A DNA stretch of 64,000 bases from contig JAJEKV010000129.1 in the NCBI GenBank assembly GCA_021234155.1, forward strand, positions 473,579 through 537,578, in the 5' to 3' direction. The notes below the pieces were generated by a model, which worked only from the letters and a program-made list of their open reading frames with translations, had not been told where the DNA came from and did not search any database. Position 1 is the first letter of the stretch; each line of letters begins with the position of its first letter. The stretch comes from Isoetes taiwanensis (lineage: Eukaryota; Streptophyta; Lycopodiopsida; Isoetales; Isoetaceae). The position numbers and the translations under genes were made by a program. This document shows positions 1 to 11,525 of this stretch, in pieces.

Positions 1-1489
1 GTTTTACTAGTTCAAGCCGGTTTTCGCGCGCCATTGCATTGGTCTTGTCAGTCTTTTGCTTAAATAACTGGTAAGAGGGGTTTTTTTGCAATTGCTAAGT
101 TTGATGTATGATGCATTACGCTACTCAATAAGCGGGATCTAATATTTAACATCTCATGATTCGATATGAATCGCGGTTTGAATTGAGAAGCCAGAACAAA
201 TAGGTCTGTATGCAATCACGACCTTATGAGTTCTTTGCAAAATTAGAAAGGGACACTTGTCATAGTTTGCCATTTGGCACGACACACATACATGGACTAT
301 TGTCAAAACATTGCCACTTTTCGGCAGTGAAATATGGATGATCCTTGGAGCGAGATTTTACGACCTAGAGCCCCGGACCCATTTTACGAGATTAAGTTTT
401 ATTTACGAGAACTTTTGCGGGTTACCAGCAACTACTTGAATTTGAGGTAACCAACTAACGATTTTTAAGTTAATACACTTCTATGCTTAGCGGAGCTTCT
501 ATGTAGATGTGTTTACTTGCGAGGAAAGATAATTAGCCACTTTCGATATATAAGCCCACGATGTAAAGCGATAGGGAATTTGCGAGAGACATAATTGGTC
601 TTGTGCGCACTTTCATGATGAGTAAATGGTTATAACATGAAAAGGGGAGTAATCAAGTACTTTAATGAGAATAAATTTCATGGAATAAAGCTTGTTTCCA
701 TGGAGCTTCTGCGAGTCATTGACAAGCATTTCTATGTTGAAGGTAGCGTCTTTGCATGAAGTTTTTAGGTTAATGCGTGAGTTGAGTTAAAGCACATAGG
801 GTGTGGCATTTTAAAGGTAATATCTTTGCTTTACTTTTATGTTAATTCCTAGTTGGCGGTTCATAAGTTCATATAGGGTGTAGCATGGCTCTGCTTTGAG
901 TAGGGCACGCCACTATCTTCTAATAATATGCAGGACAATTGATATGCCTCACTCTACGGTTGGAGGTAGGGTTTTTTTTATGCATGGCTTCATGTTGGCT
1001 TTTCTTACAAGATGGTAACTTATAGAATAAACCTTGAGGGGGAGTTAATCCTTGGAATTTTCTTACCTCCACGATTATCTACTTGGGGTAGATAAAAGAA
1101 TAACTATTCTGAATTACCACTCGGTATGGTAATTCTTATTTGAGTCCCTAAAGTTGTTTGGATGCTCCGCTTCAAAGGGTCCTAGGATGGGAATTATTTG
1201 CTCATAAATCATGACTATGGTCCATATGTAGACATATCAAACTCGGTAAGGGCACTCTTAACCATTGGAATTGGAATCCTTTGTTTACAGTTTAAGGGTA
1301 TTTTTACCTAACTATGCTAACTGCTAAAGGGAATTTTTTTTGGAAGTCTTAATACCTCTCGTCATTAAAGATGGGAGGCGGGTGAAATCTGACAGGCCAT
1401 GGCATCGATTTGCTGGGCTCTGCCCAATGCACCGTGGCAGACCATATCTTATTGGGGAATTTGCTGTGAATATTTTTCTCGGGCTAAGC

Positions 1490-2062
1490 TAGCATGTAAT
1501 TTGGAGCAGCTGTTCTTGAGGACGATTTCTCTATTTGTGAAGGTGATAAGCTGGACTGGTATGAGGCACAACTGGATGGAAATACGTTTTGCATGCAAAG
1601 CATTGTTTTGCAAGAGCAATATGTGAAGCTATGGCAAACGATGTAAACATGGTTTTGGTGGTCAGCAGAAATATCAGGACATGTTTTTCGTTTCTAGAAT
1701 CCACTACAAGGGCTTTGATCTGCCTAGTTTTCTTAGGGAAATATCCATGGGGTTTTTTTTGCCTTTGATGGAAATTCGGCCATGCTCATAGATTGAACGG
1801 CATGATACATATAAGCAAAATGGTCTATCTCTGCAAGAGAAAATCCATAAACTAGTTTCCCAGGTATTTTACAGTGGAAAATCGTGGCATGTCTGTACAT
1901 TTCTTTGCGGATCTTATGCCTGTTTGGGAGTGGTAGCCATCCACACAATAAGAAATTTCGTGGCCCTTTTAAGCGTGGTCATGCAGACTCATCTCAATCT
2001 GTGCCAGAAACTCAAACTGAAGATGATATAGGGTCTGATACTGAAGATAATCCAGGTATTCT
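1490..2062 (+). pseudogene. Exon-like segments of an unrecognised gene
   Basis: Two stretches read like coding sequence. Around 1500-1640 one frame gives an acidic run (LEDDFSICEGDKLDWYEAQ) ending near a QEQYVKLWQ-like run. Around 1930-2062 another frame gives SHPHNKKFRGPFKRG followed by a Ser/Gln/Glu/Asp-rich tail that ends at a GT (2056), possibly a splice donor. Both frames are interrupted by stops or shifts, and the second tandem copy (5100-5630) breaks them at other places. I do not recognise the family. The segments may belong to one multi-exon gene of which both tandem copies are damaged or badly called. Confidence 0.3.
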
Positions 2063-2781
2063 AGTGCTTTATTGTGTTTGATAAGGTTAAAAGGCCATAT
2101 AAGAGAGTTGCAAGAGCTCTCAAAGTATGCTCTGATAAGATGCTCTAATAGAATGCAAGAACTCGGGTAGGATTAGAAAAGCTTGTAAGTTACTGATGCA
2201 AGAATCTCAGTGCATGTGTTTTGATGCAAGAGTTGTGCTAAGAATTAAGGGCTGAAGATTGCTACTCGCTTGCTGATTTTGGGTTTAAACGAAAAGATCT
2301 GAACAATTGTACATTTATGGAGTTTATTTATGTTACTAAAGCCAACTATGGCAATGATTTTCCAGGGAAAATGTAAACTTCTAGTTAAGGTTTTTTTAAT
2401 GCTGCTTGGATTGAACCATAGCAGAGGGATATATTCTGCAAATTAGTTTAAGGGAGAGTGCTTGAGAATGTGTTATTTGTCTAAGCTTGACTGTATTGTA
2501 ATAAAGCATAATGATTAAAGGCTGCAAACAGTAAGATCGAGAGATAGTAATTTGAAAAACATGTACTCTTTCTTACATATGATTTCTCCTGAATTTATTC
2601 GTCTTTCTTAGCATGAAACAACACAACTTGGGACAAAAGGATTACATTAGGCAAGCGGTTAATAATGAGAAGCCTAAGGTACCTTGCCCCAGCCCTTACA
2701 TTACCAGTCTATGGCTAATTATGTATTGGTTGGCTGCGAATTAAGAAGCTTCTCTTCCTAATGCATTCCTTTTTGTTTTAG

Positions 2782-2850
2782 GTTTTGGTTGAGCTTGGAG
2801 AATGGAAGCGGCGGGAGCGTGAAGATAATAATCTTGATATTAGAGGGCGG
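2782..2850 (+). pseudogene. Exon-like segment after a splice acceptor
   Basis: A pyrimidine-rich tract ending in ttttag precedes a short frame containing VELGEWKRRERED and NNLDIRGRP. The same piece recurs in the second tandem unit at about 6390-6460, where the charged run is one residue shorter. Conservation of a charged coding-like run between copies, next to an acceptor-like site, argues for an exon, but the family is not recognised. Confidence 0.3.
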
Positions 2851-3606
2851 CCACAAATAATTGGTGTTATACTATGTACTCTGGAATTTGGATCGTTTTT
2901 CAAAGTTTACATTTCTCTTGTTTTTGTATTAGTACAAGGTAATAATTTCTTTGTGTCTTTGTTTTGAGACATGAATCTCGAGTTTTGGCCCTACCTTCTT
3001 ACCTTTGCCTTGCTTATTTGTTGTCCATATCTCTATTACTTAAACATGAGATATATTATGAGAGATTACTGAATCTATTGCAATGATATATGTATAAAAT
3101 TTTGGACATATTGTGTTCTACACTTGGAGATGCTAAGTGCCTATATGTGACTGGATTTACATTAACAACAGAATTTTGTAGTTGACTTTTGGAGTATTGC
3201 AGCAGCATATGCTTGATCATATGTAGCAGTTAGTTTTGGCCGGAGTTATAAGCTTAGCAAAACTCTGAGAGTTAGTGTTGTATAAGCTGTGTTTTGCCTT
3301 GTGCATCTTCAATTTTGCTGAAATGTTCAGGGGCACAGCTTAAAGATCATGACAGGATAACATTGCGAGGATATTAATATTACCACGATCTGAAAATATC
3401 TTTAGATTGTAAAGGATAAAACGATGTCGTCCTTAGACTTCACGGATATGATACCATTACTTTTGGTTTAAGGTTTTGAATGACATTAGGATGCGTAGAT
3501 GCTCATGGCTATGTACAGCAGAAAGAATGGTACCATCTTGGACATTTGTTCTTGTATGGCGGATAAGGCGGTAGGAGGGATTGACCAATGCTGATGTTTG
3601 GCCCTA

Positions 3607-6600
3607 GTTTTTACTAGTTCAAGCGGTTTTCATGACATACATTGCATTGGTCTTATGATCTTAAACTTTCTTAGTAGGGTTTTTGCAATTGCTAAAGTTT
3701 GATGTATGATGCAATTACGCCTACTCAATAGCCCGAGGATCTAATGCAACATCTCATGATTGATATGAATGCGGTGAATTGAAACTAGAACAAATGGAAT
3801 AACTGGCACATTGCAATCTTACGACACTATGAGGGATTCTTTGCCATTGAAGGGACACTTGTCATAGTTGCCATTTGGCACGACACATACATGGACTATT
3901 GTCCAAAACATTTACCCTTTCGGCAGTAAATATGGATGATCCTTGGAACAAAGAGGAATTTTTACGACACAAATTTGGACCCATTTTGAATTTAAGTTTT
4001 ATTTACGAGAACTTTGCGAGGGTTTATCAACAACTACTTACGATTTGGGGTAACCAACTGCCGATTTTTTAAGTTAATACACTTCTGTAGACTTCTATGT
4101 AGATGTGTTGCGGGAAGATAATTAGCCACTTTCGGTGATATATAAGCCCGATGTAAAGCGATGGGGAGGCTGCGAGGGAACATAATTGGTCTTGTCTTTT
4201 CATGATGAGTAAATGGTTTATAACATGAAATTAATCAAGTACTTTAATGAGAATAAATTTCATGGAATAAAAAGCTTGTTTCCATGGAGAAACCTGCGGA
4301 AGTCATTGACAAGCATTTCTACTATGTCCAGAGGTAACGTCTTTACTTGATGATTTTGATTGTCATTGAGTTGTGATTAAAAAGCACGGGTGTGGCATTT
4401 AAAGGTAATATGCTGCTTTACTTTATGTTAATTCCTAGTTGGCAGTTAAGTTCATATATAGGTGTGGCATGGCTCTGCTTTGAGTAGGGGCTGCCACTAT
4501 ATCCCAATAATATCTTGAGGACAATTGATATGCACTCACTCTACGGTTGGAGGTAGGGTTTTTTTTTTTATACATGTGGCTTCATGTTGAAAACTTTCTT
4601 ACAGATGGTAACTTATAGAATAAACCTTGAGAGTTGAAATCCTTGGAATTTTCTTACCTCCACGATTATCTACTTGGGGTAGATAAAAGAATAACTATTA
4701 CGAATTACCACTTTCGGTATGGTAATTCTTATTTGAGTCTAAGTTGTTTGGATGCTCACTTCAAAGGGTCCTAGGATGGGAATTATTTGCTCATAAATCA
4801 TGACTATGGTCCATATGTAGACATATCAAACTCGGTAAGGGCACTCTTAACCATTAGGTGGAATCCTTTGTTTCACAGGTTTAAGGGTATTTTTACCTAA
4901 CTATACTACTTGCTAAAGGGAATTTTTTTGGAAGTCTTAATACCTCGTCATTAAAGATGGGGAGGCAGGTGAAATCTGACAGACCATGGCAGCGATTCTT
5001 GGAGCTCTGCCCAATGCAAGTGTGGTCTATATCTTATTGGGGAATTTCTTTGTAGATATTTTTCTCAATTTAGCTAGCATGTAATTTGGAGCGGTATTCT
5101 TGAGGGCGATTTCTCTATTTGTAAGAAGGTGATAAAATTTGAATTTGGTATGAGAGCTGTTGGATGGAAATCACGTTTGCATGCAAAGCATTGTTTGCAG
5201 AGCAATATGTGAAGCTTCATAATGGCAAGCGATGTAAACATGGTTTTGGTAGTGTGAAATATGGGGACATGTTTTTCGTTCTAGAATCCCTCTGAGGGCT
5301 TTGATACTTGCCTAGTTTTCTTGAAATATCCATGGGGTTTTGCGCTTTGATGGAGATTAGAGCCATACCATAGATTGAGCAATGTCACATTATAAGCGAA
5401 ATGATGATACATCTCTGAGAAAATCCAAATGTAGTTTCGGGTATTTTCTGAGTGGAAAATGCATTGGCATATACGTACATTTCTTTACTTGGATCTTATG
5501 CTGTTTAGGAGTGGTAGCCACATCCACACAATAGAAATTTAAGTAGCCCTTTTAGGCGTGTACGGACTCATCTCAATCATGCGAAACAATGAAGATGATA
5601 TAGAGATTAAATCTTGAAGATAATCAGGTATTCTAGTGCTTTATTGTGTTTGATAAAAAGGTTAAAAAAGGCCATATAAGAGAGAGTTAAGAGCTCTCAA
5701 AAGTATGCTCACGATAAGATGCTCCTGAAATAGAATGCAAGAACTTCGGGTAGAGTTAAGAAAGCTTGTAAGTTCTTGATGCAGAATCTCGTGCATGTGT
5801 TTTGATGCAAGAGTTGTGCTAAATTAAGGGCTGAAGATTGCTACTTCGCTTGCTGATTTTGGAGTTTTATGAAAGATCTGAACAATTGTACATTTATGGA
5901 GTTTATTTATGTTACTAAAACCAACTATGGCAATGATTTTCGGGAAAATGTAGAAGAAAGCTTCTAGTTAAGGTTTTTTTTTTTTTTTAATCTTTGCTTG
6001 GATTGAACCATAAGCGAGGATATAATGCAAATTAGTTTAGAGTGAGAGTGCTTGAACGCTTTGGAATATGTTCTAATATTTCATTTATTGTCTAAACTTA
6101 TTTGTGTGCTTAATAAGCATAATGATTAAAGTGCCAAGCGGTAAGATCGGAGATAGTAATTTGAAAAAAACATGTACTCTTTCTTCTATATGATTTCTGC
6201 ACAATTTTATACGTCTTTTGCTAGCATGGCTCTTTCTAACTTGGGACAAAAGGATTTTTGTTAGGCAAGCGGTTAATAATGAAGCCTAAGGTACCTTACA
6301 GCCCTTACATTACCAGTCTATGGCTAATTATGCTTATTGGTTGGCTGCAGTGCAGAACTTCTCTTCCCTAATGCATTCCTTTTGTTTTAGGTTTTGGTTG
6401 AGCTTGGAGAATGGAAGCGGGAGCGTGAAGATAATAATCTTGATATTAGAGGGGCGGCCACAAATAGTGAATTATTTACATCTTTATGTACTCTGAATTG
6501 GATCTCGTTTTCGTTCACATTCCTCTTTATTTTATATTAGTACAAGGTAATAATTTCTTTGTCTTTGTTTGAGACATGAATCTCAAGTTTTGGCCCTATG

Positions 6601-7208
6601 CCCTAAGCTTGCGCGCTTATTTGTTGTCCGTATCTCTATTCTTAAACATCGAGATATATTGTAAATTCTTGAATCTATTACTGTGATATATGTATAAAAT
6701 TTTTGGACATATTGTGTTCTACACTTAGATGCTAAGTGCCTATATGTATTTCTTTAGTTGCATTAACAACGGAGAATTTGTAGTTGACTTTGGAGTATTG
6801 CGGCGGCATATACTTGATCATAATATATGATTAGTTTTGTGGAGTTATAAGCTTAGCAAACTCTACGAAGTTAGTGTTGTATAAAACGTGTTTTGCCTTG
6901 CATCTTCAATTTTGCTATGAAATGCATTCCGGAGACTGAAAGCTTAAAGATCATGACCGCGGATAACATTGCGGGATAATATTACGCGATCTGAAAATAT
7001 CTTTAGATTGTAAAGGATAAAACATTGATCGTCCTTAGACTTTCACGGGATAAGTACCATTACTTTGGTTTAAGGTTTTGAATGACATTAGGATATAGAT
7101 ATCTGCATGCTTGTATACCTTGAAAGAATGGAGTACCATCTTGGACATTTTGTTCTTGTATGGCGGATAAGGCAGTAGGAGGGATTGACAATCTTGATGT
7201 TTGCGCTA
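3607..7208. repeat. Tandem 3.6-kb unit, copy 2
   Basis: Second copy of the unit at 1-3606, followed at 7209-7227 by the first ~19 bases of a third copy that breaks off into a T-run. Near 3875-4060 it has a frame reading MDDPWNKEEFLRHKFGP and SFIYENFARVYQQLL, better preserved than in copy 1 (about 270-450), whereas the acidic segment near 1500 is better preserved in copy 1. Neither copy is therefore uniformly the intact one. Differences cluster at CAG/CTG: for example ttgcagcagcatat in copy 1 (about 3198) is ttgcggcggcatat here (about 6797). Confidence 0.85.
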
Positions 7209-7242
7209 GTTTTACTAGTTCAAGTAGTTTTTTTTTTATATA

Positions 7243-7325
7243 TATAACAACTCATTCAATTGTTTTTAGGAATATGGTCTATGGTTTAGGAATTGTTATT
7301 TTACATCATATCAGATCCCTAGAAC
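7243..7325. repeat. Direct repeat, left copy
   Basis: About 80 bases (cattcaattgtttttagg ... ttacatcatatcagatccc) recur at 7663-7745 with a few differences. The pair brackets ~340 bp that include a tRNA-like sequence. The repeats are too short for ordinary LTRs and lack TG...CA ends, so a local duplication is the simplest reading. Confidence 0.75.
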
Positions 7326-7550
7326 CCACATTGTTGCTACGTATTCTAAGCGAGGTGCACCTGAGACGATCACAATCGTTGGATTATTAGTCCTCGACCC
7401 GGATCATGTTGGGGCCTCTGGGCATCTCATTTCATATATAGTCATTTTATGATTTGGTAGCTATGATTTTGAAATATGAAGAACCGCGATTTTATTGGAG
7501 TTTTGAGGAATATATAGAGTATATCTGACTTTCCTAAGATATTAGAATAT

Positions 7551-7622
7551 GGAATCACGAGGGGCTCGAACCTCTATCAAAATAATTCAATGTCCTAATA
7601 AGACTACTTTAACCAATGTACC
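7551..7622 (-). repeat. tRNA-like / SINE-head-like sequence
   Basis: On the minus strand, tggttaaagtag (plus 7604-7615) fits a pol III A box and gaggttcgagcccctc (plus 7560-7575) fits a B box, about 30 bases apart. The minus strand then reads gattcca, like a tRNA acceptor end with CCA. The acceptor arms pair only partly and the T stem is imperfect, so this is not a functional tRNA. A SINE head or a decayed tRNA gene is likely. No anticodon can be assigned. Confidence 0.4.
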
Positions 7623-7662
7623 CGATTAATTAACATGATTATTTTTATCTTGAATCTATGTT

Positions 7663-7745
7663 TTATAACAACCCATTCAATTGTTTTAGGAATATGGTCT
7701 ATGGTTTTGAGGGAATTGTTATTTTACATCCATATCAATCCCACA
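7663..7745. repeat. Direct repeat, right copy
   Basis: Partner of the repeat at 7243-7325, in the same orientation, with small indels such as tttgaggg against ttta. Confidence 0.75.
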
Positions 7746-8931
7746 GAGTCCCCTTGTTATTTTTGTTACATAGTAAGCTTTTTACCAATAAATCCTTAAA
7801 GGATAAGGTCGGCTCTCTAGCAATCTAGAAATATTGCACTTTAGAAGGAAGGTTGCCGGAATCTAAGATGTTTCCTGCAAAACTCCAAGAAATGCCCTGC
7901 TACAACATTTGCTCTGGAAATTTCAACGATATAGAAAGTGGGAAATGATTTTCCTTAAATCTGGAAAAAGTGACATTATAGAGGCCGAAGCAGCCGCCAT
8001 TCATAATCATCTAGTGTTCTTCCATTTATGTGTGAACTGGATATTGCGAAACTGGGACATTTCTTCATGGCCACTGAAGCAACAAAGGTTTTTCGGCATG
8101 CATGCTCATACAAACTTCTGTCTTATCATTTTTTTGCCTCTCTCAAATTTGCTTTGGATCATTGTAAAACGATTTTAACAGCATAGAAGCAGGATGGTAG
8201 GTAAACATCATCCTCTTATTTCTTCTAATTCTACAGAGGTATAAAAGCTGGCCCAGCTAAGAGATCGAATACATGCTTTTTATAGGTTGATGCTCAATAT
8301 GAATGCATTAAACCATATATGTTTCTTAATCTTAAGAGAAAATTACTTGAATTATTATGACCTATGGTCTAAATGTTACAAATATAATGAAAATTGCAAC
8401 ATCAATTTTATCTCACAAGGTTTGACATAGGTAACAAATTAATTTACATGCAAATTTAAATTACAAAGCTTCATGTTTCATAACAAATTTAACTTCATCA
8501 AAGGCCCACACACTTCAATCTAGACCCACAATCTTTAATTTGACCCATAGATTGCCATCATAAGGAAGACAGTGGCATTACAAGAGAATGGGATTGATGA
8601 TATTATGATGACATATCTTCTTTTTTCAATTCCTATCTTGCCCCCTTTCAAATATAGTGATGACTTATTCCAAGACATATGTATGACACCTACTATAAAA
8701 CCTCACAACCAACCTCCCCATAGAGATTCCTAGGAAGGAAATTTAGTTCAATATATGTTCTTTATCGCCCCTCTCCATATGTACCTCTGGCATTTTGCAA
8801 TTTTCAACAATTTTTTAGCTTTCTAAAGCCATGCTAAGTAATATTTTGCTTGAGGAACAACTCGAATTTGATGTCATTGGCATATAATGAGGCATCTATA
8901 TGGTGATATGAAGCAATGTGTGCCATAAATT
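7746..8931. other. Spacer without recognisable gene
   Basis: AT-rich sequence. A frame of 89 codons at 7909-8178 has no recognisable motif and no clear promoter or splice context. Nothing else is supported here. Confidence 0.5.
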
Positions 8932-9092
8932 GATGCCATCGATCCGAGCCATCGGATCGGTATTCTCGAATGGGCGATCATGCATCTTTCCCATGCATGC
9001 ATGCATGCATTTTTTGGGGATCGCTATTTCTTGTCGGTTCTTCATCGACTTCTCATCGGCATTTTCTCTTCTCTCAGCAGTTCCCTTGACTC
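8932..9092. repeat. Direct repeat with CATG microsatellite, copy 1
   Basis: gagccatcggatcggtattctcgaat followed by a catgcatgcatgcatgcat run and a ttcttgtcggttcttcat block recurs at 9298-9470, a period of about 366 bp. The upper part of the unit (ttcaggtgaatccttattcgagaat, about 9277) has a third partial echo near 9975. No protein is supported by the overlapping frames. Confidence 0.8.
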
Positions 9093-9297
9093 TCTTTCTT
9101 TAATACGAGGCAGGAGAGGGGCTTTTCCTTGTTTGGTTTGCCAATTTGGCATTTTTTTTCATCTTGTGACATGTTCTTCCCCAATCTTGTCCCTTTTTTG
9201 GCCATCCTTCAACCTTCGACCTCGATCACGTTTTGATAAGAAAGTTCTCTTTTTGTCGGGAGCTTTTATCTGTTTTCAGGTGAATCCTTATTCGAGA

Positions 9298-9470
9298 ATG
9301 CCATCTATCTGAGCCATCGGATCGGTATTCTCGAATAGACGAGCATGCATCTCTCGCATGCATGCATCATGCATGCATTTTCTGGAGCTCTGGTTCATTT
9401 GGGGATCACTATTTCTTGTCGGTTCTTCATGGAATTCTCATCGGCCTCGTTCAGCAGTTCCCTTGACTTC
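9298..9470. repeat. Direct repeat with CATG microsatellite, copy 2
   Basis: Second copy of the unit at 8932, with the alternating ATGC run broken by an extra cat, consistent with slippage. Confidence 0.8.
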
Positions 9471-9502
9471 CATCCACCCTCCCTTAATGTGTATATTATA
9501 TT

Positions 9503-9616
9503 GTAAATGTTGTTTTTTATCGCGTGGCATACGTGACTAGCCCCTCGCTTTTTCGAGGTGTAAATGTTATTTTTTTGTCGCATGGCACGCGTGACCAGCC
9601 CCTTGGTTTTCGAGGT
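9503..9616. repeat. Two 57-bp tandem repeats
   Basis: gtaaatgtt...cgaggt at 9503-9559 is followed immediately by a diverged copy at 9560-9616, of equal length with about ten substitutions. Differences are mostly transitions at CG/CA positions. Confidence 0.85.
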
Positions 9617-10737
9617 TTTTCTCTATTGACTTTTTTTTGTTGGTGATGTGTAGGTCCAGGGGTGATGCAGCCCGGTATTCTCGTGGGCGTGGGTTTTGTG
9701 GAAGCGTTTAGCGACCTTGCATTGTCAAGCCCCTTCCAGAGATTTTATCGCTAGGGTCTTTCTTGGCTCCGAAAGGGTGGATTTTGGCAATAAGCTCTCG
9801 ACATGTACACTAACCAACATCACGTAGCACATAATTTTATTTGGAGTTGGTGTTATAGCCCGGAATATTCCCTATGTTTTTCATTTTTGGGTAGCTCTGC
9901 GATGCGCCTACCCGCTCTAGACCATTGTAGAAAAATCTTTGAGATGAATGAAAACCTAGCTAGCGGGGAGATGTCTGTTTTCATGCGAACCCTTATTCGA
10001 GAATCTCACATATTTCTATATTCTTATCGCAAAGAATAGTGGTCCTCACACTTTGGCATATGGGCACAATTAAATGGTGTCGTGATAGTGATAGAGGAGT
10101 ATATATGTTTGGTTAATAATTCAAACAATTTGCTCTTGCAAAATGATGTTAATGATGTTGTTCAACCAGAAATGTTTTAAAGAACTAAATTGACAAGAAC
10201 AACACTCGGCATTGTCCAATATAGCCCAAATACTTGCTTTATATATGTCGAGTGTCCCCAGTTATAGGTACATAGACTTAGTAGTTTAAAAAGGCAAGGA
10301 AATTTGTACAATAAGGAATATTTTGAATGCACATGGTGCCAAATGACATCTGGATTCTCCGCTAGCTCTAAAAGATTAATCCGTTACTCAAGCCCAGCCC
10401 AGGCATCATTACTAGTACATATTGATTTCAAAATAGGTAAAGCCTCAACAATTATCATCATTTCATATGACCAAATGTGATAACAATGTACCAAGCCACG
10501 TGGAGTGAAAAAGACACGCACCTGTAATCATGATAATTACCATTTCTAAAGTATCTCACATTACCATTTAACTAGATTAATTTGTTGTTTCAATTGAAGT
10601 GTAGGTGGAAGCATATGACCTATCTTATAAAGAGGATACTCATAATAAATTTAAGCTACTCTTGTATAATAAAGGCTTAAGATATTCCTATTGTGGATGG
10701 GATATAGTGTTGGGAAAACATTTAAAGTCATATATTT
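9617..10737. other. Spacer without recognisable gene
   Basis: No conserved coding signal. Frames at 9803-10039 and 10605-10847 lack any known motif. Confidence 0.45.
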
Positions 10738-11525
10738 CAACTTTTAGCCTAAAATTTGTAGGGAAATTTTTAAGAATGCCTTCGTATTTTTGGTATTTGT
10801 CAAATGCCCTCGTATTTCTCGAAATTGTCAAATTGGCCACTTTTTAGGCAATGACCAAAATTGCAGAAGGAAAGCAATGGCTCGATGAAATCGAAGACCT
10901 TCCAAATGCTTACGATAAGAGTGTAGGTTACGGAAACAGTGGGTCAGTCCAATAATAGCAATATAAGAGATATAGTAGCAATGTAATGGGATATCCTTTG
11001 GATCCAGTTTTTTCTACAAATCTACTAATTTACTTGGGTACAACAATCCATCTATTATGTGACCACCCTTTGAGAGTGGCGTGACGTTAAAACTACTATC
11101 TATCTATCTATCTATCTTTGATCTTTATTAAATCTAGTAATGGGTGATGCAGCTCCATTTTTGGACCATATTGCTCGTTGTTTGGTTGAGATTAAAGTTA
11201 TTGTTGTGCTTTTCATTCGTGGGGATTTTAATTTAGTGCTTTTGGATCAAATCATAGAGGAACGTGCTCTCGATCTTAGTGGGTGTTATAATGAGCTCAA
11301 TGGAGGATGTACTGCAGATATGCCAGAGCAATAATAACATATTCAAGGAATTTGCACGGTATACTTCATTGGAAGCAAGACCAGAACATCAATCCTTTAA
11401 CTGTGAACTCGCAAACCTTTATATAGTTCCCAAAAGAAAAAAGAAAATTAAAGGCAATTTGACAATTTCCGAAAATACAGAGATATTGAGATAAATACCC
11501 ATAAGGTTCCCAAATTTTCTTTTCC
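10738..11525. mobile_element. Possible foldback/MITE-like element
   Basis: The left part (aaatttgtaggg ... ctcgaaattgtcaaattgg, to about 10840) is matched in inverted orientation on the right (ccaatttgacaatttccg-like sequence, about 11450 to 11525). The best arm segment is gaaattgtcaaattg. No transposase frame lies inside. A (TATC)n microsatellite sits in the middle. A target-site duplication was not found, so boundaries are approximate. Confidence 0.4.
11094..11117. repeat. (TATC)n microsatellite
   Basis: About six uninterrupted TATC units (ctatctatctatctatctat). Confidence 0.95.

Larger units (their letters stand above)
1..3606. repeat. Tandem 3.6-kb unit, copy 1
   Basis: The first bases (gttttactagttcaag) recur at 3607 and again at 7209, and the sequence between them is collinear throughout, so this is one unit of a head-to-tail array that probably continues leftwards outside the window. 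The copies share long identical blocks interrupted by many 1-10 base substitutions and indels. Exon-like pieces lie inside (see the entries at 1490-2062 and 2782-2850). I recognise no transposon protein, LTR or terminal inverted repeat, so a duplicated gene segment is more likely than a mobile element. No product name can be supported. Confidence 0.85.

Noticed and set aside
7551-7622. Functional or organellar tRNA gene
   Set aside because: Acceptor and T stems mispair and I cannot match it to a plastid or mitochondrial tRNA.
7243-7745. Tiny LTR retrotransposon (TRIM) bounded by the 80-bp repeats
   Set aside because: No TG...CA ends, and the tRNA-like stretch is not adjacent to the left repeat.
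8980-9312. 110-codon Ser/Phe-rich frame
   Set aside because: Overlaps the CATG microsatellite repeats and disagrees with the duplicate copy at 9298.
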